Made by a program: the position numbers and the translations under genes | Notes under the pieces: generated by a model | Databases searched by the model: none | What the model was told of the DNA's origin: nothing | What the model saw: the letters and a program-made list of their open reading frames with translations, nothing else | Part shown: in pieces, positions 1 through 6,449 of the stretch | Layout: each line of letters starts with the position of its first letter | Numbering within the stretch: position 1 is the stretch's first letter | Assembly (NCBI GenBank): GCA_938023905.1 | Contig: CALJCO010000150.1 | Location: forward strand, 1 to 19,545 | Origin: an uncultured Collinsella sp. | GTDB taxonomy: Bacteria; Actinomycetota; Coriobacteriia; Coriobacteriales; Coriobacteriaceae | Reading direction: 5' to 3' | DNA length: 19,545 nucleotides

Positions 1-2
1 CC

Positions 3-127
3 GCTGGCCGCATGGGGTAACTTCCCAGCGCGTCCTCGGACATGCAAAAAGGCTCGCTGCGCACTTCGTGCGGCGAGCCTTTTTGCGTCCTGCGGAATGC
101 GCTGGGAAGTTACCCCATGCGGCCAGC
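3..127. repeat. Long nested inverted repeat enclosing a terminator
   Basis: Arms 3-31 and 99-127 are perfect 29-bp inverted complements. Between them lies a second hairpin (44-57 with 73-86). The whole 125-bp unit could fold into one long cruciform or RNA hairpin. It sits downstream of the minus-strand lar/tetR operon and at the window edge, so the left neighbour is unknown. It could be a palindromic mobile unit, a two-way transcription barrier, or a genome repeat. No target-site duplication was identified. The pairing is read directly from the sequence; the role is inferred. Confidence 0.75.
44..86. terminator. Bidirectional Rho-independent terminator
   Basis: A 14-bp perfect stem (44-57 with 73-86) carries A5 on its left outer side and T5 on its right, so either strand yields a GC-rich hairpin ending in U residues. 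A small inner hairpin (60-64 with 68-72) tops it. On the minus strand it lies about 200 nt after the tetR stop and probably ends the larB-larC-tetR transcript. On the plus strand it could serve a gene left of the window. The 156 bases between this unit and tetR hold no gene I can support. Confidence 0.75.
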
Positions 128-283
128 TGCGGGATTTTAGTCGCGTTGGAACAAGCAACCCAACATATAAATCTGAATTTGGATGGGAGGGGCTTGTTGC
201 TGATAGGGGCGCTGGGCTGTTGTTGACACTTTGGGATGCGTGGCGCCCTGGGTTGGGGTGATGCTTTGGGATGAGCTTCTTAC

Positions 284-823
284 TTAGTTGAAGAGGGGCT
301 TAATGGCTGATAGGTAGTCTTTGGCTACGTCCTCTTTTGGGGCTTGGAAGTTGTGCCAGGCCCACCATTGGACCATTCCTACGAAGCTTGAGGCTATGTG
401 GTGGAGGAGGAAGCTTCGGTCCATGGTGGCGGCGGGGCCGTTTGGGTCGGTGGGGACGGTTCCGGCTGCTCGTGACATGATGGTCTTGCGTAAGCAGTCG
501 GCGAAGACGCGTGAACCGGCGCCGGCTACGAGGGCTCGTACGCCCTGGCGGCGTTCCCAGAGGTTGTTGAGGATATGCTCGACTTGTACGAGCGGATCAT
601 CGAGCGGTGTGCCATCGTCGTCGAGGGCGTGGGTGCAGATGTCGCTCACGAGTTCGGACAGTAGGTCATCTTTGCTCTTGAAGAGGCCGTAGAACGTGGC
701 CCGACCCACATGGGCGCGAGCGATGATGTCGCCGACGGTGATCTTGCCGTAGTCCTCTTCGCGCAGCAGCTCGGAGAACGCCGCGACGATGGCGGCGCGG
801 CTTTTTGCCTTGCGGGCATCCAT
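284..823 (-). CDS. TetR/AcrR-family transcriptional regulator
   Basis: A 179-residue protein with a classical N-terminal TetR DNA-binding domain. The helix-turn-helix lies at about residues 28-47, with the family signature ITVGDIIARAHVGRATFYGL. The C-terminal half is a helical effector/dimer domain containing MVQWWAWHNF, as in DhaS-like TetR proteins. I chose the ATG at 821-823 because the HTH then sits at the usual distance from the N-terminus; the longer open frame upstream only shadows larC. The start codon is 2 bases after the larC stop and has no clear Shine-Dalgarno, which suggests translational coupling. Being last in the larB-larC operon, it may autoregulate that operon through the palindrome before larB, but its ligand is unknown. 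The family call is firm; the regulatory role is inferred. Confidence 0.88.
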   Translation of the reverse strand: MDARKAKSRAAIVAAFSELLREEDYGKITVGDIIARAHVGRATFYGLFKSKDDLLSELVSDICTHALDDDGTPLDDPLVQVEHILNNLWERRQGVRALVAGAGSRVFADCLRKTIMSRAAGTVPTDPNGPAATMDRSFLLHHIASSFVGMVQWWAWHNFQAPKEDVAKDYLSAIKPLFN

Positions 824-825
824 AG

Positions 826-1743
826 CTATGCATCCACGTGAACAAGCAGGCAACGGAGCGTGCCAGAGCAGCCCTCGTAGGGGCGCTTGCCAGCGCCGTA
901 GCCGACGGCCTCGATGCGGTAGCGGGCTGGCAGGTGCTCGGACGTGCGCAGTGCGGCGACGATGGCGGCACCCGTGGGCGTCACGAGCTCGCCGGCGACC
1001 GGTGCGGGCGTGAGGGCGATATTGCCCGCCTGGCACAGGTTGACGACAGCGGGGACGGGAATGGGCATGAGACCGTGGGCACAGCGGATGGTACCGTGAC
1101 CCTCAGAGAGCGACTCGACCACGATGTCCTCAATACCCAGGTCATCGAGGCAGATGGCGACAGAGCAGACGTCGACGATGGAGTCGACGGCGCCCACCTC
1201 GTGGAACATGACGGTCTCGGGCGTTTTGCCGTGGGCCTTGGCCTCGGCGGCGGCGAGCGCGGTAAAGATGGCGAGCGCGCGACGCTTGGCGCCATCGCTT
1301 AGCTGCGAGCCATCGATGATGGCGGTGACGTCCGCCAAAGAACGGTGGTGATGGTGGTGGGCGTGATGGTGACCCTCGTGGCCATGACCGTGGGCCTCAT
1401 GGTCATGCTCGTGGCAGTGCTCGTGTTCGTGCTCGCCATGATCATGATGGTGGTGCTCATGCTCGTGCGTGTGCTCGGCAGCTGCTTCGTTGCCGTAGAG
1501 CCAGGCCATATCGTGATCGTGGTTCTCGAGTTCCTCTGCAAGCTGGACGTCGAAATCGCAGGCGTCGATGCCATGCTTGCTTACGCGTGTGACGGCGATC
1601 GTAAAGCCGTCGACCGGCAGCGTGGCGAGCTGCTCGCGCAGGTGCTCCTCGCTGGCGCCTAGGTCGAGCAGGGCCGCGACGGTCATATCGCCGCTGATGC
1701 CCGAGGTGCCGTCGATGATAAGCGTGTGCTGATGATTGGACAT
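826..1743 (-). CDS. larC: LarC-type nickel insertion protein, LarC1 domain only, His-rich
   Basis: LarC inserts nickel into the pyridinium-3,5-bisthiocarboxylic acid mononucleotide to make the nickel-pincer cofactor of lactate racemase LarA and relatives. The N-terminus shows the family motif DGTSGISGDM (residues 11-20). Residues 91-133 contain 25 histidines, a probable nickel store. The C-terminal part has VTPTGAAIVAAL and EAVGYGAGKR, typical of the end of the LarC1 region. The protein then stops at 305 residues, whereas full-length LarC is about 400 or more and carries a CTP-binding LarC2 domain. No LarC2-like reading frame follows in any minus-strand frame, because tetR begins at once. The start at 1743 has a strong Shine-Dalgarno (AAGGAG). 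It lies 10 bases after larB, clearly in one operon. Family call confident; activity without LarC2 is uncertain. Confidence 0.88.
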   Translation of the reverse strand: MSNHQHTLIIDGTSGISGDMTVAALLDLGASEEHLREQLATLPVDGFTIAVTRVSKHGIDACDFDVQLAEELENHDHDMAWLYGNEAAAEHTHEHEHHHHDHGEHEHEHCHEHDHEAHGHGHEGHHHAHHHHHRSLADVTAIIDGSQLSDGAKRRALAIFTALAAAEAKAHGKTPETVMFHEVGAVDSIVDVCSVAICLDDLGIEDIVVESLSEGHGTIRCAHGLMPIPVPAVVNLCQAGNIALTPAPVAGELVTPTGAAIVAALRTSEHLPARYRIEAVGYGAGKRPYEGCSGTLRCLLVHVDA

Positions 1744-1753
1744 GGAATGCTCC

Positions 1754-2536
1754 TTAACGGGCGCAGGGCGTGCCGGCGCCCAGATGATTGATAAGACTTG
1801 CCTGGTAGGCGGCACCAAAGCCGTTGTCGATGTTGACGACCGAAACGCCGCTGGCGCAGGAGTTGAGCATGGCGAGCAGCGCGGCTACGCCACCAAAGCT
1901 CGCGCCGTAACCCACACTGGTGGGAACGGCTATGACCGGACAGCTTACCAGGCCGCCGACAACGCTCGCCAGTGCGCCCTCCATGCCGGCAATGGCGATG
2001 ACCACCTGTGCCTGGGCGAGTTCCTCGGCATGCGCGAGCAGACGGTGCAGGCCGGCGACACCCACGTCGTAGAGGCGGTCGACCTCGTTGCCATAGAACT
2101 CGGCCGTCAACGCGGCTTCCTCGGCGACGGGCAGGTCGCTCGTGCCGGCGCAGGCGACGACGATGCGTCCGTTGCCGGTAGGGGAGGGCTTGCCGCCCAC
2201 GAGGGCGAGCTGTGCGTCCGGGACATATCCCAGGTCGATGCCGTTGCCGAGGAGCTCCGTGGTGCGAGCGGCTTTTTCGGCATCCAAGCGCGTGACCAGG
2301 ATGCGCTCCTGGCCGGCATCGCGCAGTGCTTCGATAATGGCGGCAATCTGATCGGCGGTTTTACCGGCCCCGTAGACAACCTCGCCGGCCCCCTGGCGCA
2401 CCCCGCGCGAAAGATCGAGCTGCGCAAAGCCCAAATCGGCGGTCGGAGCCGTTTGGATGCGCGTGAGGGCGTCGGCAGGGGTGACTGCTCCGCCGGCAAC
2501 ATCGCTCAGCAATTGCTCAAGATCTCGCTTATCCAT
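1754..2536 (-). CDS. larB: LarB, pyridinium-3,5-biscarboxylic acid mononucleotide synthase
   Basis: LarB carboxylates and hydrolyses nicotinic acid adenine dinucleotide to start nickel-pincer cofactor synthesis. This 260-residue protein has a short helical N-terminus and a C-terminal PurE-like (AIR carboxylase-like) domain. The domain shows ACAGTSDLPVAEEAA, GMEGALASVVGGL and PVIAVPTSVGYGASFGG. These are followed by MLNSCASG, whose Cys227 appears to correspond to the catalytic cysteine of characterised LarB. The start at 2536 was chosen over an in-frame Met at 2569 because it gives the usual N-terminus and has AAGGGA about 8 bases upstream. It is the first gene of the larB-larC-tetR operon. 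LarE, the sulfur insertion step, and LarA are not in the window, so they must be elsewhere if the pathway is complete. Confidence 0.93.
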   Translation of the reverse strand: MDKRDLEQLLSDVAGGAVTPADALTRIQTAPTADLGFAQLDLSRGVRQGAGEVVYGAGKTADQIAAIIEALRDAGQERILVTRLDAEKAARTTELLGNGIDLGYVPDAQLALVGGKPSPTGNGRIVVACAGTSDLPVAEEAALTAEFYGNEVDRLYDVGVAGLHRLLAHAEELAQAQVVIAIAGMEGALASVVGGLVSCPVIAVPTSVGYGASFGGVAALLAMLNSCASGVSVVNIDNGFGAAYQASLINHLGAGTPCAR

Positions 2537-2580
2537 ATATGTTCCCTTCGACGGCGCAAAGTCTAGCACTCAAAGGGTAT

Positions 2581-2614
2581 GTTTCCGAACACTAAGACAA
2601 AATTGTTCGGAAAC
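2581..2614. promoter_or_regulatory. 34-bp palindrome at the larB promoter, probable operator
   Basis: The arms 2581-2591 (GTTTCCGAACA) and 2604-2614 (TGTTCGGAAAC) are perfect 11-bp inverted complements with a 12-base spacer. There is no T-run on either side, so it is not a terminator. On the minus strand it starts at the last bases of the predicted -10 box and covers the expected transcription start, a usual operator position. Candidate binders are the TetR protein of the same operon or a metal-responsive regulator. Confidence 0.6.
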
Positions 2615-2641
2615 TATAGGACAGACTGATTCAATTGTTAG
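2613..2641 (-). promoter_or_regulatory. Predicted larB promoter
   Basis: Read on the minus strand, CTAACA (2641-2636) and TATAGT (2618-2613) are separated by 17 bases, giving a reasonable sigma-70-type -35/-10 pair. It lies between the serB stop and larB. Transcription would start inside the palindrome at 2581-2614. Confidence 0.45.
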
Positions 2642-2650
2642 ACGGATCGA

Positions 2651-3286
2651 CTAGTCGCGCAGGATGATGTCCATGGCGAGCATCAGGTTGCGCTCGTCGA
2701 TGGCAAACGGGGCGGCCTCGCGCGTCTTGGGCTTGGCGCAAAACGCGATGCCCGTGCCCGCGGCCTGAATCATGGGGATGTCGTTGGCGCCGTCGCCGAT
2801 TGCGACGGTGTGGGCCATATCGACGCCGCACTCAACTGCCCAATCTAGCAGCTGGATGAGCTTGGACTCCTTGGTTACAATGTCTGCCGCCAGCTTGCCG
2901 GTGAGCTTGCTGTCCATGACTTCCAGGCGGTTGGCCAGGCAAAAATCGATGCCCGCGGCGGCCACGATCTTATCGGCGACCTCGTGAAAGCCGCCGCTTA
3001 CCACGCCGACCTTCCAGCCCTTGCTGTGTGCCGAGCGCACAAGCTCCAGCGCACCGGGAGTAAACGTCACACGCTCAAAGGTGCGCTCGAACACGCTTTC
3101 GTCCAAGCCGGCAAGCAGCCCAACGCGCTCCTCGAGTGCCTGCTTAAAGTCGAGCTCGCCGCGCATCGCACGCTCGGTAATTTGCGCTACTTGCTCGCCC
3201 ACGCCGGCTTCCTCGCCCAACAGGTCGATGACCTCCTGGTTGATGAGCGTGGAGTCGATATCCATAACGATGAGGCGTGCAGTCAT
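2651..3286 (-). CDS. serB: Phosphoserine phosphatase (HAD family)
   Basis: Hydrolyses phosphoserine to serine in the last step of serine synthesis. The 211-residue protein is the compact form without an N-terminal ACT extension. HAD motif I is DIDST with the nucleophile Asp9 and the acid/base Asp11. Motif II is the VVSGGF region and motif IV is AIGDGANDIPMI. The cap segment with ERAMRGELDF matches SerB rather than general HAD phosphatases. The ATG at 3286 puts motif I at the very N-terminus, as expected, and GGAAAGG lies upstream; a longer open frame to 3355 lacks support. It is divergent from aspS. About 115 bases separate its stop from larB on the same strand, so some read-through into larB is possible. 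Confidence 0.92.
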   Translation of the reverse strand: MTARLIVMDIDSTLINQEVIDLLGEEAGVGEQVAQITERAMRGELDFKQALEERVGLLAGLDESVFERTFERVTFTPGALELVRSAHSKGWKVGVVSGGFHEVADKIVAAAGIDFCLANRLEVMDSKLTGKLAADIVTKESKLIQLLDWAVECGVDMAHTVAIGDGANDIPMIQAAGTGIAFCAKPKTREAAPFAIDERNLMLAMDIILRD

Positions 3287-3431
3287 GGCGGGCCTTTCCG
3301 AGTGCAGTTGTATTGGGGCACATTGTCGCACGTGGCGCGCGTCGGCGACGGCCACGGTGCGTCAATTGTTTCGTCTCCGTCAAGTCTTTGGGCAAGAGCT
3401 ACTTTTTCGCGGCACATCGACGCGGGTGCGA

Positions 3432-3542
3432 TAAGATAGAACGCCATGTCCGGCTGCGCGGTTTACGCAGGCTGGGCAAATCTGTACGACGCCGCCCGGA
3501 ACGACACGGGGCGGCACAGATCCATAAAGGAGGATCACTGGT
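3432..3542 (+). promoter_or_regulatory. aspS promoter region and structured leader
   Basis: A possible -10 (TAAGAT, 3432-3437) has no convincing -35. The following leader contains a two-part hairpin: 3480-3485 (ATCTGT) pairs with 3516-3521 (ACAGAT), and 3491-3497 (GCCGCCC) pairs with 3509-3515 (GGGCGGC), with a 5-base bulge on the left side. It ends just before the strong ribosome binding site AAAGGAGG. I saw no T-box consensus and no terminator alternative. A structured leader is likely; regulation is unproven. Confidence 0.4.
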
Positions 3543-5330
3543 ATGAGCCAGACCCGTCCCATCGATGAGCATTCCATGCACACCCGTACCTGCGGCGAGC
3601 TTCGCTTCGAGAACGTGGGCGAAGAGGTCACCCTCACCGGTTGGGTGAGCCGTCGCCGCGACCACGGCGGCCTTATCTTCTGCGACCTTCGTGACCGCGA
3701 GGGCATCACGCAGCTCACCTTCGACCCCGAGCACTCCGATGGCGATGCCTTTAAGATCGCCGAGACCATGCGTCCCGAGTGGCCCATCAAGATTCACGGC
3801 GTCGTGCGCGCCCGTGGCGAGGAGACCACCAACACCAAGCTCGCGACCGGCGAGATCGAGGTCCTGACCGACCACGCCGAGGTGCTCAACACGTCCGTCA
3901 CCCCGCCGTTCCAGATCGAGGACGGCATCGAGACCAGCGAGGACACCCGCCTGCGCTATCGCTATCTGGACCTCCGCCGTCCCGAGATGATGGCCAATCT
4001 CAAGCTGCGCTCCGACTTTACCTTTGCCATTCGCGAGGCGCTGCACAACCGTGAGTTCATGGAGGTCGAGACGCCCTCCCTGTTTAAGTCCACGCCCGAG
4101 GGCGCTCGCGACTTCATCGTTCCCAGCCGTATTCAGCCGGGCAACTTCTACGCCTTGCCGCAGTCCCCGCAGCTTCTGAAGCAGCTGCTCATGGTCGGTG
4201 GCGTCGAGCGCTACTACCAGGTTGCCAAGTGCTTCCGCGACGAGGACCTGCGCGCCGACCGTCAGCCCGAGTTCACTCAGGTCGATATCGAGATGTCCTT
4301 CGTGGACCAGAACGATGTCATGAGCGCGCTCGAGGAGGTCCTGGCCGACGCCTTCGGCCGCATGGGCGTCGAGATGCCCACCCCGCTGCGTCGCATGGAC
4401 TACTGGGAGGCCATGGACACCTATGGCTCGGACAAGCCCGATACCCGCTATGGCATGCACCTGGTCGACCTGACCGACATCTTTGCCAACTCCAAGTTCA
4501 AGGTCTTTGCGACCGCCGCAAACGAGGAGGGCTCTGTCGTCAAGGCTATCAACGCCAAGGGCGCCGGTGCCTGGGCACGTGCCAAGATCGATAAGCTCGC
4601 CGGCGTGGCCTCCACGTTTGGCGCCAAGGGCCTGGCCTGGATCGCCTTCCGCGAGGACGGCTCCATCAACAGCCCCATCGTCAAGTTCTTCTCGGACGAG
4701 GAGATGGCCGCTCTGCGCGAGCGCATGGACGTCGAGCCCGGCGACCTCGTGATGTTCGCCGCCGGCCCGCGCCTGCTCTCTGACGAGATCCTGGGCGGCA
4801 TGCGTTCCCACATGGCCAACGCGCTCGAGATCAAGCGCGAGGGCCACGACTTCCTGTGGGTCGTCAACTTCCCGCTGTTCCACTGGGATGAGGACCGCAA
4901 GGCCTACGCTGCCGAGCATCAGCCCTTCACCCTGCCGACCGAGACCGACATCGCCAAGATCGAGGCCGACCCGTTGGCAGCCGGTTCGTGCACCTACGAC
5001 TTTGTCATGGACGGCTTTGAGGCCGGCGGCGGCGGTATGCGTATTCACAACGCCGAGATGCAGATGTCCATGCTCAAGCTCCTGGGCTTTACCGAGGAGC
5101 GCGCCGAGTCTCAGTTTGGCTTCCTCATGGAGGCCCTCAAGTTTGGTGCGCCCCCGATGGGCGGCTTCGCCCTGGGCCTGGACCGCGTGTGCATGCTGCT
5201 CACCGGCTCCGACTCCATCCGCGACGTCATGGCGTTCCCCAAGACGGCCAGCGGCTCCGACCTCATGTCGGGCGCCCCGAGTGCCGTTTCCGGCGCCCAG
5301 CTCAAGGACGTCAGCCTGCGCTTGATGTAG
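3543..5330 (+). CDS. aspS: Aspartyl-tRNA synthetase, probably non-discriminating
   Basis: A class II aminoacyl-tRNA synthetase that attaches aspartate to tRNA. At 595 residues it has the usual bacterial length. It has an N-terminal OB-fold anticodon-binding domain, motif 1 around EVETPSLFKSTPEGARDF, motif 2 around CFRDEDLRADRQPEFTQ, the bacterial GAD insertion in the middle, and motif 3 GFALGLDRVCMLLTG near the C-terminus. The anticodon domain carries His41 in RRRDHGG, the residue typical of AspRS enzymes that also charge tRNA-Asn; E. coli has Leu there. This suggests Asn-tRNA is made indirectly with GatCAB, which is an inference. The start at 3543 follows AAAGGAGG at a good distance. A strong terminator follows, so the gene is probably monocistronic. 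Confidence 0.97.
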   Translation: MSQTRPIDEHSMHTRTCGELRFENVGEEVTLTGWVSRRRDHGGLIFCDLRDREGITQLTFDPEHSDGDAFKIAETMRPEWPIKIHGVVRARGEETTNTKLATGEIEVLTDHAEVLNTSVTPPFQIEDGIETSEDTRLRYRYLDLRRPEMMANLKLRSDFTFAIREALHNREFMEVETPSLFKSTPEGARDFIVPSRIQPGNFYALPQSPQLLKQLLMVGGVERYYQVAKCFRDEDLRADRQPEFTQVDIEMSFVDQNDVMSALEEVLADAFGRMGVEMPTPLRRMDYWEAMDTYGSDKPDTRYGMHLVDLTDIFANSKFKVFATAANEEGSVVKAINAKGAGAWARAKIDKLAGVASTFGAKGLAWIAFREDGSINSPIVKFFSDEEMAALRERMDVEPGDLVMFAAGPRLLSDEILGGMRSHMANALEIKREGHDFLWVVNFPLFHWDEDRKAYAAEHQPFTLPTETDIAKIEADPLAAGSCTYDFVMDGFEAGGGGMRIHNAEMQMSMLKLLGFTEERAESQFGFLMEALKFGAPPMGGFALGLDRVCMLLTGSDSIRDVMAFPKTASGSDLMSGAPSAVSGAQLKDVSLRLM

Positions 5331-5353
5331 GCAAGCGGCTACCTATTGCCTGT

Positions 5354-5388
5354 AACGAGGGAAGGACGTGTGCCTTCCCTCGTTTTTT
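5354..5388 (+). terminator. Rho-independent terminator after aspS
   Basis: A perfect 12-bp stem (5354-5365 with 5373-5384) with a 7-base loop, followed by a run of six T (5383-5388). It lies 24 bases after the aspS stop. Confidence 0.92.
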
Positions 5389-5473
5389 GTGGGACGGGGG
5401 TGCGCCGGTAACGTACAATAACTACCACGTGGCTGGGTTTGCCGGCCGAATGTGCGACGTCGTGGGAGGGGAC

Positions 5474-5722
5474 ATGGTCGAGTTTACAAAGACGATTAAA
5501 GATCCGTTGGGATTGCATGCCCGCCCGGTTGCGCTGCTCTATGACATTATTGCCAAGCATCGTAGCAACGTATCGGTCAGCATCGGCGATCGCCATACCG
5601 ACGGCCGCGATGTGATGGGGCTCATGGCTCTCTACGGCGAATGTGGCGAAGACATCGTGTTCCGCGTTTCGGGCGTGGATGAGGCCTCCTGCGTCACGTC
5701 GATCAGAAACCTCTCGCTCTAA
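5474..5722 (+). CDS. ptsH: HPr-family phosphocarrier protein with Asp46
   Basis: HPr carries phosphate from enzyme I to the sugar-specific enzymes II of the phosphotransferase system. This protein has 82 residues, close to the normal 85-90. The active-site motif GLHARP is intact with His15 as phosphate acceptor. Where Firmicutes HPr has Ser46 in KSIMG, the target of HPr kinase, this protein reads RDVMG with Asp46. It therefore cannot be switched at that residue and may behave as a permanent mimic of the phosphorylated form. The ATG at 5474 follows GGGAGGGG and gives correct family numbering; a longer open frame lies mostly inside aspS. A terminator separates it from aspS, and TACAAT at 5414-5419 is a possible -10. 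No enzyme I gene follows. Confidence 0.9.
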   Translation: MVEFTKTIKDPLGLHARPVALLYDIIAKHRSNVSVSIGDRHTDGRDVMGLMALYGECGEDIVFRVSGVDEASCVTSIRNLSL

Positions 5723-5733
5723 AGCGCAACAAT

Positions 5734-5760
5734 GTGGCGAAGGGACAGTCCCTTTGTCAC
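5734..5760 (+). terminator. Hairpin terminator after the HPr gene
   Basis: Bases 5734-5745 pair with 5749-5760 in a 12-bp stem with two G-U pairs and a 3-base loop, 11 bases after the stop codon. The tail is only T-rich (ATCTTTCTTTG), so termination may be partial. It isolates the HPr gene from the iron uptake genes. Confidence 0.55.
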
Positions 5761-5777
5761 ATCTTTCTTTGTTGCAT

Positions 5778-5821
5778 ATAGGAAACTTTTCCGAAAACTG
5801 AATAGGAACCCTTTCCAAAAA
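5778..5821 (+). repeat. Two tandem 20-bp near-palindromic repeats upstream of feoA
   Basis: Positions 5778-5797 and 5802-5821 agree at 16 of 20 bases with a 24-base period. Each contains an imperfect palindrome, GGAAACTTTTCC (5781-5792) and GGAACCCTTTCC (5805-5816). The arrangement, about two helical turns apart and 90-130 bases before feoA, resembles a pair of regulator sites. The binder is unknown. Confidence 0.45.
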
Positions 5822-5868
5822 GTTAGCCACGTGCTAGTTTACTGTAGCGAACATAGACGTGGTTAACT
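5820..5868. promoter_or_regulatory. Inverted repeat and weak iron-box-like site upstream of feoA
   Basis: Arms 5821-5832 and 5857-5868 are 12-bp inverted complements with one mismatch. The left part, AAGTTAG (5820-5826) then CTAGTTT (5834-5840), resembles the clearer box before feoB (AAGTTAG-6-CTAACTT) but is degenerate. The right arm contains GTGGTTAACT (5859-5868), also found exactly at 9021-9030 before the FeoB-associated gene. Possible iron control; no convincing -10/-35 was assigned. Confidence 0.35.
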
Positions 5869-5913
5869 TTTGCTGCGTCGATGTTGAGGACGAACTGACG
5901 TTAGGAGCCACTC

Positions 5914-6156
5914 ATGTCTTGCGGACCGCAGATGCCGGCAATGCCGCTTTCGATGGTAAAAGCGGGCGAAACCGTGCGCGTGTCTCGTGTAAAGGGCAAT
6001 GAGGATATGAAGCACCACCTCAAGGACCTCGGCTTTGTCGAGGGCAACGAAATCCACGTGGTGAGCTCGAGTGGCGCCAATATCATCGTCACCGTGCTGG
6101 GCGCACGCTTTGGCATCGATTCCAAGGTTGCCATGCACATCATGACCGTCGGTTAG
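5914..6156 (+). CDS. feoA: FeoA-domain protein (first copy)
   Basis: FeoA is a small SH3-like cytoplasmic protein needed for FeoB-mediated ferrous iron uptake, probably by contacting FeoB. This copy has 80 residues. The core from about residue 13 reads SMVKAGETVRVSRVKG, then HHLKDLGFVEGNEIHVV, the typical FeoA L-x-D-L-G-F/L-x-x-G motif, and ends in a short beta strand. The first 12 residues, including Cys3, are a family-variable extension. AGGAG precedes the ATG. It starts the iron uptake operon, 40 bases before a second FeoA gene. Two FeoA proteins before one FeoB is a common arrangement; whether the copies differ in role cannot be read from sequence. Confidence 0.9.
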   Translation: MSCGPQMPAMPLSMVKAGETVRVSRVKGNEDMKHHLKDLGFVEGNEIHVVSSSGANIIVTVLGARFGIDSKVAMHIMTVG

Positions 6157-6196
6157 TCGACGGTATTTCTGTACGCACTGAAAGGGGGACAAGTAA

Positions 6197-6418
6197 ATGA
6201 AGACGTTGGGTGACGTTAAGGTGGGCGAGAGCTCCACCATCGTCAAGCTTCACGGTGAGGGTGCGCTTCGCCGCCACCTTATGGACCTGGGGCTCATCAA
6301 GGGCACTTCGTTCAAGGTCGTGAAAGTTGCACCGCTCGGTGATCCGGTCGAGATCAACGTGCGCGGCTACGAGCTTTCCATCCGCAAGGAGGAGGCCGCC
6401 GTCGTCGAGGTTCAGTAA
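6197..6418 (+). CDS. feoA: FeoA-domain protein (second copy)
   Basis: A second, shorter FeoA of 73 residues. It shows the family core VKVGESSTIVKLHGEGALRR and HLMDLGLIKGTSFKVVKVAP, and the C-terminal strand EINVRGYELSIRKEEA, which is closer to canonical FeoA than the first copy. AAAGGGGGAC precedes the ATG. It lies 40 bases after the first feoA and 123 bases before feoB, with a probable iron box in that gap. FeoB may therefore be transcribed both from the operon start and from its own promoter. The protein is expected in the cytoplasm, docked on the FeoB G domain or its membrane part. Confidence 0.92.
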   Translation: MKTLGDVKVGESSTIVKLHGEGALRRHLMDLGLIKGTSFKVVKVAPLGDPVEINVRGYELSIRKEEAAVVEVQ

Positions 6419-6449
6419 GGACTCGTGACGTATATTTCTGCAGATAAAG

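Noticed and set aside
826..1036. N-terminally extended TetR reading into larC
   Set aside because: The extra 71 residues are Arg-rich shadow sequence; the HTH position supports the start at 823.
1344..1475. Apparent simple-sequence repeat
   Set aside because: Explained by His codons in larC; not treated as an independent repeat.
1345..1662. Plus-strand frame rich in Met, Val and Leu that looks like a membrane protein
   Set aside because: It is the reverse reading of the LarC histidine tract (CAT/CAC codons), not a gene.
2581..2614. Terminator for serB
   Set aside because: Large 12-base loop and no T-run on the minus strand; its position over the larB start site fits an operator better.
3432..3542. 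T-box riboswitch before aspS
   Set aside because: No T-box consensus, specifier stem or terminator/antiterminator pair could be found.
3399..5048. 549-residue open frame on the minus strand opposite aspS
   Set aside because: It is the antisense shadow of a GC-rich gene; low-complexity composition (Leu, Gly, Val, His, Asp), no ribosome binding site, and aspS is certain.
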